This document shows positions 1 to 5,227 of a DNA stretch of 6,461 bases, one piece after another. The DNA is from Wenzhouxiangella sp. (lineage in GTDB: Bacteria > Pseudomonadota > Gammaproteobacteria > Xanthomonadales > Wenzhouxiangellaceae). Location: contig SKKM01000048.1 in NCBI GenBank assembly GCA_007121485.1, positions 1 through 6,461 on the forward strand, in the 5' to 3' direction. The translations under genes and the position numbers were made by a program. How positions within the stretch are numbered: the first letter of the stretch is position 1; the number at the start of each line of letters is the position of its first letter. Under the pieces are notes generated by a model. The model was given only the letters and a program-made list of their open reading frames with translations. It ran no database searches and was not told the DNA's origin.

Positions 1-17
1 TCATGAGCGTATGGATC

Positions 18-31
18 CAGATTCACATCTG
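18..31. repeat. Small palindrome at the left edge
   Basis: CAGAT (18-22) and ATCTG (27-31) form a perfect 5-bp inverted repeat around TCAC. Just outside it, AGCGTAT occurs at 6-12 and again at 36-42 as a direct repeat. This could be part of a cassette recombination site cut by the window edge. No pair of RYYYAAC and GTTRRRY boxes at suitable spacing could be found to confirm an attC. Confidence 0.3.
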
Positions 32-50
32 CCTTAGCGTATAACTAGTA

Positions 51-196
51 ATTAGATGGACAAACGCTTGTCCGGTTGATTAGACGAGCAGCTCGTTTAA
101 TACGGGGCTTTTTCGGCCCCTGGCGCGGCTTTTTCAACAAAGTCAGGCGCTTGCATTTCCAGCCCTCCGTATTAGACAAGCATTTGTCCATTTAAC
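51..196. repeat. 146-bp structure bounded by 23-bp inverted repeats
   Basis: The 23 bases at 51-73 match the reverse complement of 174-196 at 19 positions; the four differences are all transitions. Each arm also contains its own small palindrome: GGACAA/TTGTCC around 64-67, and GACAA/TTGTC around 180-183. Inside lies an 11-bp hairpin (79-89 with 91-101, one G-T mismatch) and a GGGGC/GCCCC stem (104-108, 116-120). There is also a 9-bp direct repeat, GGCTTTTTC, at 106-114 and 127-135. Heptamers of the form RTTARAY, close to the integron core GTTRRRY, occur at 51 (+), 79 (+), 101 (-), 171 (+) and 196 (-). It could be a compound integrase-binding region, a short cassette or a MITE-like element. 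No target duplication is visible at its ends. Confidence 0.6.
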
Positions 197-284
197 GCGC
201 CGATTTCCTACAGGGGGCCACGCCTGTTTCCGATTCTCAATTCTGGCGCGCCGGTTTTCAATAGCCGGTGGCAAGCTTGGGGAG
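190..284 (-). other. Candidate attI region beside intI
   Basis: In most integrons the primary recombination site attI lies just upstream of intI and the cassettes point away from it. Read on the minus strand, GCGTTAAAT occurs here (GTTAAAT at 196 down to 190). It matches the integron core site GTTRRRY exactly, so a crossover would fall between G196 and T195. Sequence further left would then be cassette DNA. The rest of the stretch to the intI start holds only a small inverted repeat (ACAGG 210-214, CCTGT 223-227). attI sites share little sequence between integrons, so the call rests on position and the single core match. Confidence 0.35.
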
Positions 285-290
285 ATGAGC

Positions 291-1250
291 ATGGCAAAAC
301 GGTTGATGGACCAGGTTCGTGAGGCCATACGCGCCCGGCATTACAGCTGGAAGACAGAGCAGTCCTACGCGCACTGGATCCGCCGCTACATTCTGTTTCA
401 CGGCAAGCGTCATCCGAAAGAGATGGGCAAGACCGAAGTCGAGGCGTATCTGACTTATCTGGCGGTGGACCGCAATGTGGCAGCGTCTACGCAGAATCTG
501 GCGCTGGCCGCGATTCTGTTTCTGTATCGCGAGGTACTCGACATCAAGCTGCCGTGGCTGGATGACGTGGTGCGGGCCAAGAAGCCGGCGCGTATTCCGA
601 CCGTCCTGGAGCGCGATGAGGTGCACATGATCATCGCGCGCCTTCCGGCGCCGCAGGATCTGGTGGTACGGCTGCTTTACGGCTCCGGACTGCGGCTGAA
701 CGAAGCGCTCAGATTGCGGATCAAGGACGTCGATTTCCGTCGCCGGGAGCTGATCATCCGGGACGGCAAGGGCGGCAAGGACCGGGTGACGGTGCTGGCC
801 GACGCCTGCATGGAAGGGTTGCAGGCACAAATCGCCCAGTCCCTTCAGCTATTGGCACTGGACCGCAGCCTTCGGCGCGGCGGCGTTCATTTGCCCCATG
901 CTCTGTCGCGCAAGTATCCCAATGCGCAATTCGAATCCGGTTGGCAGTATGTCTTTGCATCACGCCGGCTGTCGCTGGAGCCACGCTCGGGCCTGGTCGG
1001 CCGCCATCATCTGTTCGAATCGACAGTGCAAAGGGCGGTGAAGCGCGCGGCGCGAGAATGTCGCATTCGCAAGCCGGTGTCCTGCCATGCCTTCCGCCAC
1101 AGCTTTGCCACCCACTTGCTCGAATCCGGTGCCGATATCCGCACGGTACAGCAGCTTCTGGGCCACTCGGATGTGCGCACTACGATGATCTACACGCACG
1201 TGATCAATCGCGGGGCGCTGGGTGCGCGCAGCCCGCTGGATATGGCCTGA
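291..1250 (+). CDS. intI: Integron integrase IntI (tyrosine recombinase)
   Basis: Site-specific tyrosine recombinase that inserts and excises gene cassettes by attI x attC and attC x attC recombination. The 319-residue product has an N-terminal core-binding domain (about 1-95) and a C-terminal catalytic domain. All expected catalytic residues are visible: R135 in GSGLRLNE, K160 in GKGGKDR, H266 and R269 in HAFRH, H292 in LLGHSD, and nucleophile Y301 in MIYTH. The insertion found only in integron integrases is present at about 198-224 (LPHALSRKYPNA followed by WQYVFAS), which separates it from XerC/D and phage integrases. The C-terminus (NRGALGARSPLD) is also typical of IntI. Length is normal and there is no frameshift, so the gene looks functional. 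I prefer the ATG at 291 over the ATG at 285 because GGGGAG at 279-284 abuts 285 but lies 6 bases before 291. Family assignment is firm; the integron class cannot be given. Confidence 0.95.
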   Translation: MAKRLMDQVREAIRARHYSWKTEQSYAHWIRRYILFHGKRHPKEMGKTEVEAYLTYLAVDRNVAASTQNLALAAILFLYREVLDIKLPWLDDVVRAKKPARIPTVLERDEVHMIIARLPAPQDLVVRLLYGSGLRLNEALRLRIKDVDFRRRELIIRDGKGGKDRVTVLADACMEGLQAQIAQSLQLLALDRSLRRGGVHLPHALSRKYPNAQFESGWQYVFASRRLSLEPRSGLVGRHHLFESTVQRAVKRAARECRIRKPVSCHAFRHSFATHLLESGADIRTVQQLLGHSDVRTTMIYTHVINRGALGARSPLDMA

Positions 1251-1285
1251 TGCTTCTGTTTCGTCCGCGCTACCGCAGCGCGAGT

Positions 1286-1319
1286 GCCGACCCAGCGCGC
1301 TGACAGGGCGCTGGTCGGC
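1286..1319. repeat. GC-rich hairpin downstream of intI
   Basis: GCCGACCCAGCGC (1286-1298) pairs with GCGCTGGTCGGC (1308-1319) with one bulged C and a 9-base loop. It lies 35 bases after the intI stop, between convergent intI and hemL. No run of T follows on either strand, so a role as an intrinsic terminator is only possible. Confidence 0.4.
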
Positions 1320-1349
1320 TGCGGCTTCTCAAGTCTTGTCTACCGGCCG

Positions 1350-1383
1350 CGCACCCCGGCGCTCAGTCTAGCGCCAGGGTGCG
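1350..1383. terminator. Candidate terminator hairpin after hemL
   Basis: Fourteen-base arms (1350-1363 and 1370-1383) pair with a single mismatch around the loop CAGTCT; the core is GGCGCT/AGCGCC. The hairpin starts about 30 bases beyond the hemL stop, between convergent genes, which is where a terminator is expected. It lacks a clear T-tract on either side, so it may act with Rho or only protect the 3' end of the hemL mRNA. Confidence 0.4.
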
Positions 1384-1414
1384 GGTGGAATCCAGTGCGC
1401 GATCTGACTCCGCG

Positions 1415-2701
1415 CTAGTCGGCGATCTCGGCCAGGACCTTGTCGGCGGCGGCCAGGGTTTCGATGACGTCGGCCGGGGAATGGGCGCTGGAGACGAAGC
1501 CGGCCTCGAAGGCGCTGGGCGCCAGGTAAACGCCCTCGGCCAGCATGCCGGTGAAGAAGCGCTTGAACCGCTCCAGGTCGCAGGCCGCGGCCTGGTCGAA
1601 GTTGGTCACGCGCTCAGCGTCAGTGAAGAAGAACCCGAACATGCCGCCGACCGCGACCGTGGCCATGGGAATGCCGGCCCCATCAGCCTTGGTTTTCAGG
1701 CCATCGGCCAGGGCGGCAGTGACCTGGCTGAGGTGCTCGTAAAAGCCGGGTTGGCCAATCAACTCCAGGTTGGCGATGCCGGCGGCCATGGCGACCGGAT
1801 TGCCTGAAAGCGTGCCGGCCTGGTAGACCGGGCCGTCGGGGGCGACCAGCTTCATGTACTCCTGTTTGCCGCCGAAGGCGCCCACCGGCATGCCGGCGCC
1901 GATGACCTTGCCGAAGCAGGTCAGGTCCGGGGTGATGCCGTACAGGCCCTGCGCACCCTGGCGGTGCACGCGGAAACCGGTCATGACTTCGTCGAACAGC
2001 AGGGCCGCACCGTAGCGGTCGCACAGCTCGCGCAGGCCCTCGAGGAAACCCGGCTCGGGCAGGATGCAATTCATGTTGCCGGCGATCGGTTCGACCGCCA
2101 CACAGGCAATCTCGTCCGGGTATTGCTTGAACAGGGCTTCGACCGAATCAAGGTCGTTGAAGCGCGCGTTCAGGGTAAGCTCGGCCAGCGCCTTGGGCAC
2201 GCCGGGCGAGGTCGGCACGCCCAGGGTCTGGGCGCCAGAGCCAGCCTTGACCAGGAAGCTGTCGGCATGGCCGTGGTAGCAGCCCTCGAACTTGATGAAG
2301 CGCTCGCGTCCCGTTGCGGCGCGGGCCACGCGCAGCGCACTCATGGCGGCCTCGGTGCCTGAGCTGACCATGCGCACGCGGTCCAGCGAGGGGATCATTT
2401 CGCAGATCAGCTCGGCCATGGTGACTTCGCCCGGCGAAGGGGTGCCGAAGCTCAAGGACTTCGCCGCGGCGGCCTGCACCGCCTCGACGATCTTCGGATG
2501 GGCGTGGCCGCAGATCATCGGGCCCCAGGAGCCAATGTAGTCGATGTAGCGCTTGCCGTCGACGTCCCACATGTGCGCACCTTCAGCGCGCTCGAAGAAC
2601 ACCGGCTCGCCGCCCACGGCGGCGAAGGCGCGAACGGGTGAGTTGACGCCGCCGGGCAGGCGGACGCGGGCGCGGGCGAACAGGTCGTGGCTCAGGCTCA
2701 T
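1415..2701 (-). CDS. hemL: Glutamate-1-semialdehyde 2,1-aminomutase
   Basis: PLP-dependent class III aminotransferase-fold enzyme that turns glutamate-1-semialdehyde into 5-aminolevulinate, the first committed tetrapyrrole precursor in the C5 pathway; cytosolic. The 428-residue product is full length for the family (E. coli about 426). Visible family features are RLPGGVNSPVRAF near the N-terminus, the cofactor-phosphate loop SSGTEAAM (113-120), YHGH (142-145), DEVMTGFR (237-244) with the PLP-ring aspartate, and CFGKVIGAGMPVGAFGG (262-278) holding the Schiff-base lysine K265. The start MSLSHDLF matches family N-termini and has GGAG 10 bases upstream. The reading frame stays open further upstream to 2953, but that part overlaps the rubredoxin gene and resembles no HemL N-terminus. 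Divergent from the rubredoxin gene; convergent with intI. A chromosomal core gene, so it anchors the integron to the chromosome. Confidence 0.98.
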   Translation of the reverse strand: MSLSHDLFARARVRLPGGVNSPVRAFAAVGGEPVFFERAEGAHMWDVDGKRYIDYIGSWGPMICGHAHPKIVEAVQAAAAKSLSFGTPSPGEVTMAELICEMIPSLDRVRMVSSGTEAAMSALRVARAATGRERFIKFEGCYHGHADSFLVKAGSGAQTLGVPTSPGVPKALAELTLNARFNDLDSVEALFKQYPDEIACVAVEPIAGNMNCILPEPGFLEGLRELCDRYGAALLFDEVMTGFRVHRQGAQGLYGITPDLTCFGKVIGAGMPVGAFGGKQEYMKLVAPDGPVYQAGTLSGNPVAMAAGIANLELIGQPGFYEHLSQVTAALADGLKTKADGAGIPMATVAVGGMFGFFFTDAERVTNFDQAAACDLERFKRFFTGMLAEGVYLAPSAFEAGFVSSAHSPADVIETLAAADKVLAEIAD

Positions 2702-2844
2702 ATCAATGTGGCTCCGTTTTGGAATCAGTTGCGGGGAACGCGGCGGGCGGCGCGCGATCAAGGCATCAAAAAGCGGCAATGCGTGCGCCGGCCCCGACTC
2801 TGTCCTCATCGGCTCCAACCGACGGGATGGGCGTGCGTTCCTTG

Positions 2845-2850
2845 TACAAT
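2845..2850 (+). promoter_or_regulatory. Candidate -10 box for the rubredoxin gene
   Basis: TACAAT lies about 44 bases before the preferred GTG start in the 183-base hemL/rubredoxin gap. It is embedded in the palindrome TTGTACAA (2842-2849). No good -35 box is seen at 16-18 bases upstream. The same hexamer precedes the gene at 6229, which mildly supports it. Confidence 0.35.
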
Positions 2851-2893
2851 GTCGCGCTTTGCAAGCTTCGACTTCTAAATAGGAATGATAACC

Positions 2894-3076
2894 GTGAGCG
2901 ACGAGCAGGAATTCAAAAGCTGGATGTGCGTGGTCTGCGGCTGGATCTACCACGAGGAAGAAGGCGCGCCCGATGACGGCATTCCGCCGCGCACGCGCTG
3001 GGAAGACGTGCCGGAATCCTGGGTCTGCCCGGACTGCGGCGCGGGCAAGGAAGATTTCGAGATGGTGGAGATCTGA
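2894..3076 (+). CDS. Rubredoxin
   Basis: Small cytosolic electron carrier with one iron bound by four cysteines. The 60-residue product has both knuckles: C12-V-V-C15-G and C45-P-D-C48-G. It also has the conserved aromatic and acidic core (Y19, GAPDDGI, TRWEDVPESWVC, KEDFE). Length is normal for a single-domain rubredoxin. I place the start at GTG 2894 because AGGA at 2881-2884 lies 9 bases upstream; the in-frame ATG at 2885 directly abuts that AGGA and would add only three residues (MIT). It is divergent from hemL and ends 10 bases before the end of the convergent phosphoesterase gene. Its redox partner is not in the window; rubredoxins next to hemL are familiar in gammaproteobacteria, but a link to haem synthesis is inference. 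Confidence 0.95.
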   Translation: MSDEQEFKSWMCVVCGWIYHEEEGAPDDGIPPRTRWEDVPESWVCPDCGAGKEDFEMVEI

Positions 3077-3086
3077 TCGACCACCG

Positions 3087-3824
3087 CTAACCGGCGCTGA
3101 CGATCCCGCTCAGCCAGCGCCCGTCCGGCCGCAGGCGGAACCAGCGCGCCTTGGGTCCGGTGGGGTCATGGGTAAAGCGCGCCATGCCGGGCTGACTGTT
3201 GGCCACGGTCGATGGCGCCGACAGGCAGGCAATGCCGTTGTTCTCGCCGCTGAAGGTCTGGTGCACGTGACCGAAGGCCACGCAGCGCACGAAATCGGAA
3301 TTCAGCCGCGCCCACAGCTGCTCGGGCTCGACCAGCGGGTACTTGTCGATCCACGGCGAGTCCACCGGCACGGGCTGGTGGTGAACGAAGACCAGCGCCG
3401 GGCGCTCCTCGTCCAGCCGCGCGAGCGGCGCCAGGCGAGCCTCATCCAGACGGCCCTCGGGGCGATGGGGAACGGCCGAATCCAGCAAGACGATCTGCCA
3501 GCCGCCCCATTCCAGCGTCGGCCCGGCCTCGAAGCCCACCGCCCCGAACACCTCGGCCATGACCGAACGCTCGTCGTGGTTGCCCGGAATCCAGGCCGTG
3601 CGCGGCGCCAGCCCGTCGATCAGGGCAGCGGCCCGCTCATAGGCCTGGCTGGACCCGTCCTCGGCGATATCCCCGCTCAGCACCACGCCGTCCGGCGCCA
3701 GCAGCCGGCAAGCCGGCAACAGGCGTGCCAGGTTGGCATCGGCATTCTGGCCGCGATAGGCGGCGGCCGGATCGGCCGACAGGTGGCAGTCGGACAATTG
3801 CAGCAGGGTGAAGGGCTTCGGCAT
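3087..3824 (-). CDS. CpdA-like metallophosphoesterase (probable 3',5'-cyclic AMP phosphodiesterase)
   Basis: Calcineurin-like metallophosphoesterase of 245 residues with all metal-binding motifs in order: D12-x-H14 (LSDCHL), G51-D52 (LSGDIAED), G81-N-H-D84 (IPGNHDE), H148-H149 (VFVHHQPV) and G185-H-V-H188 (AFGHVHQTF). This layout is that of class III cyclic nucleotide phosphodiesterases such as CpdA, which hydrolyse cAMP to AMP and lower CRP-dependent signalling. It has no signal peptide, so it is probably cytosolic. It is somewhat shorter than E. coli CpdA (about 275), but no motif is missing. The ATG at 3824 is the first available start, since a stop lies in frame about 60 bases upstream; no strong ribosome binding site is visible. 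Divergent from rraA. The substrate is inferred, because other phosphodiesterases share these motifs. Confidence 0.88.
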   Translation of the reverse strand: MPKPFTLLQLSDCHLSADPAAAYRGQNADANLARLLPACRLLAPDGVVLSGDIAEDGSSQAYERAAALIDGLAPRTAWIPGNHDERSVMAEVFGAVGFEAGPTLEWGGWQIVLLDSAVPHRPEGRLDEARLAPLARLDEERPALVFVHHQPVPVDSPWIDKYPLVEPEQLWARLNSDFVRCVAFGHVHQTFSGENNGIACLSAPSTVANSQPGMARFTHDPTGPKARWFRLRPDGRWLSGIVSAG

Positions 3825-3891
3825 GGGGTCTGGCGCGCTGATCGGGTCAGGTGGCAGTTTGGCAGAAATGCGGTCGCCGTTCGGTCAGGGG

Positions 3892-3897
3892 CATAAT
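3892..3897 (+). promoter_or_regulatory. Candidate -10 box for rraA
   Basis: CATAAT sits 32 bases before the rraA ATG in the 105-base gap shared with the divergent phosphoesterase gene. It differs from TATAAT at one base. The corresponding -35 region is weak. Confidence 0.35.
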
Positions 3898-3929
3898 GAG
3901 CCCTGGCGCGGAATCTAGGGAGACCTTCG

Positions 3930-4412
3930 ATGAATTTTTCCACCCCCGACTTGTGCGATGCCTATCCGCAGGACGTGCAGGTCGTCACCGATCTGCACTG
4001 GCACAGTTATGGCGGCAAGCGCTCGTTCAGCGGCCGCATCGAGACGGTCAAGTGCTTCGAGGACAACTCCAAGGTCAAGGAGTGCTTAAGCCAGCCGGGC
4101 GAAGGCCGGGTGCTGGTGGTCGACGGCGGCGGCTCGCTCCGGCATGCACTGATCGGCGACCAGATCGCCGCCATGGCGGCCGACAACGGCTGGTCCGGCA
4201 TCATCATCCACGGGGCCTGTCGCGACGTCGAGGTCCTGCCCGGCATAGACTTCGGCGTGATGGCACTCGGCGCAGTGCCGATCAAGAGCGTGCGCCGCGG
4301 CGAGGGCCAGACCGGGCTGCCGGTCTCTTTCGGCCGGGTGCTGTTCAAGCCCGGCGAATGGGTTTACGCCGACGCCAACGGCATCATCTGCGCGGCGAAA
4401 AAGCTGGTCTGA
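3930..4412 (+). CDS. rraA: RraA family protein (ribonuclease E activity regulator / HMG aldolase-like)
   Basis: RraA-family trimer-forming protein of 160 residues, close to the 161 of E. coli RraA. RraA binds the C-terminal half of RNase E and inhibits RNA turnover; relatives with the same fold are metal-dependent 4-hydroxy-4-methyl-2-oxoglutarate aldolases. Landmarks are TPDLCDAYP (5-13), FSGRIETVKCFEDNS (33-47), VLVVDGGGSLRHALIGD (61-77), HGACRDVE (94-101) and FGRVLFKPGEWVYADANGI at the C-terminus. The aldolase motif D-x20-R-D is complete (D77, R98, D99), so catalytic activity is possible. AGGGAG lies about 8 bases before the ATG. It converges on the small membrane protein gene with only nine bases between stops. 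The family call is firm; whether it regulates RNase E, acts as an enzyme or both cannot be told from sequence. Confidence 0.93.
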   Translation: MNFSTPDLCDAYPQDVQVVTDLHWHSYGGKRSFSGRIETVKCFEDNSKVKECLSQPGEGRVLVVDGGGSLRHALIGDQIAAMAADNGWSGIIIHGACRDVEVLPGIDFGVMALGAVPIKSVRRGEGQTGLPVSFGRVLFKPGEWVYADANGIICAAKKLV

Positions 4413-4425
4413 AGACTCGCTTCAG
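4409..4425. repeat. Inverted repeat containing both convergent stop codons
   Basis: CTGAAG (4409-4414) and CTTCAG (4420-4425) pair around ACTCG. The left arm carries the rraA stop (TGA 4410-4412). The right arm carries, on the minus strand, the stop of the membrane protein gene (4422-4424). The stem is only 6 bp and no T-tract follows, so it is at best a weak two-way terminator. Confidence 0.4.
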
Positions 4426-4709
4426 TTGCCCGGTTTCTGGATGTCTTCCTGCGCCTTGGGCTGGCGCTCCGGCCGGCTGTAGCGCCGGATCACGAACACC
4501 AGAACCAGGGCAAACACGCCCATGAAGAGTGGAACCAGCCAGACCAGGGGGCTGGACTCGGTGGCCTCCGCGTCCGCGGCCGGCATGTTCGCCGTCACAT
4601 CGGCGTGGATGACGACCTGGGCGCCGGACAGCGCCGTATCGGCCGCCAGGTGGGGCGCGGCGGCGAGAAGAAGCAGGGCCATAAGGCCGCTTGCTGCAAG
4701 CTGTCGCAT
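4422..4709 (-). CDS. Small exported single-pass membrane protein of unknown function
   Basis: I do not recognise this family. The 95-residue product starts with a signal peptide (MRQLAASGLMALLLLAAAPHLAAD, in order a short positive start, a hydrophobic stretch and an A-x-A type cleavage region near 21-23). A short periplasmic segment (about 24-52) follows, then a hydrophobic span (about 54-74, LVWLVPLFMGVFALVLVFVI) and a charged tail (RRYSRPERQPKAQEDIQ) probably in the cytosol. The ATG at 4709 is chosen because GAGGA lies 6 bases upstream and the signal peptide begins there; the longer open frame upstream gives no sensible protein. It is convergent with rraA and divergent from the PA2779/PA2778-type unit across 126 bases, so it may share regulation with that unit. 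No catalytic motif is seen. Confidence 0.75.
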   Translation of the reverse strand: MRQLAASGLMALLLLAAAPHLAADTALSGAQVVIHADVTANMPAADAEATESSPLVWLVPLFMGVFALVLVFVIRRYSRPERQPKAQEDIQKPGN

Positions 4710-4835
4710 TCCGTGTCCTCGATTCGGATGTCCCGTGACCTTAACATCCGCCCGGCAAGGGTTCGGGAAAGACGGGAAGCAGGGCCGCGGGCTTGTGATA
4801 TCTTCAAAAGCTGTCCCGAACCGGATCATCCGACC

Positions 4836-5213
4836 ATGAACCGAACCCCTCTCCGCAAGACCCTGTTCGTTCTGTTTCTGAGTCTGGCCCTGCTGCCCCT
4901 GGCCAGCGCCCAGGCCACCGGCGGCCTGATCAGCTCGCAGGAAGCGCTGGCGCTGGAGCGCAGCGGCTCGGTCGAGCAGGTACAGGCCTGGCTGCAGCGC
5001 GATGAAGTGGCTGCCGAACTGACCGCCCTCGGCGTCGATCCAGCGCTGGCCCAGGCGCGCGTCAGCGCCCTGAGCCCCGAGGAAGTGGATGCCATGCTGC
5101 ACCGCATCGACGAAATGCCGGCCGGTGCCGGGGTGATCGAGGTCCTGGGCATCACCTTTCTGGTCCTGATCATCCTTGACTTCATTGGCGTGATCAACAT
5201 CTTCGGGCGCTGA
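4836..5213 (+). CDS. PA2779 family small exported membrane protein
   Basis: A 125-residue protein resembling the PA2779 family of Pseudomonas, whose function is unknown. It has a signal peptide (RKTLFVLFLSLALLPLASA, cleavage likely near residue 25), then a mostly helical, acidic middle section (about 32-93; ISSQEALALERSGSVEQVQAWL, quoted in part as SSQEALALE and VQAWLQRDEVAAEL). A hinge IDEMPAGAG (91-99) leads to a C-terminal hydrophobic span (about 100-121, ending VINIFGR). The ATG at 4836 opens directly onto the signal peptide; only a weak GGAT precedes it. A possible extended -10 (TGATATCTT, 4796-4804) lies upstream. It is followed after 14 bases by the cysteine peptidase gene, the usual partner of this family. 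The family name is from recalled family features, not a search. Confidence 0.85.
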   Translation: MNRTPLRKTLFVLFLSLALLPLASAQATGGLISSQEALALERSGSVEQVQAWLQRDEVAAELTALGVDPALAQARVSALSPEEVDAMLHRIDEMPAGAGVIEVLGITFLVLIILDFIGVINIFGR

Positions 5214-5227
5214 GCCCGCCCGGCTGA

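Noticed and set aside
104..120. GGGGC/GCCCC hairpin as a Rho-independent terminator
   Set aside because: The run of T lies in the loop and not after the stem, and neither strand has a T-tract after it.
190..260. A possible attC: ATTTAAC followed by GCGCC, then GGCGC and GGTT near 245-256
   Set aside because: The right-hand box reads GTTTTCA rather than GTTRRRY, the inner ACAGG/CCTGT palindrome is off-centre, and the overall folding is poor.
258..830. A 190-codon minus-strand open frame overlapping intI
   Set aside because: It is antisense to a gene with full family motifs and its composition (many H, R, Q, P) is typical of shadow frames.
2702..2953. In-frame upstream extension of the hemL reading frame on the minus strand
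   Set aside because: It overlaps the rubredoxin gene and its promoter, has no HemL-like sequence, and the MSLSHDLF start with GGAG matches the family N-terminus and length.
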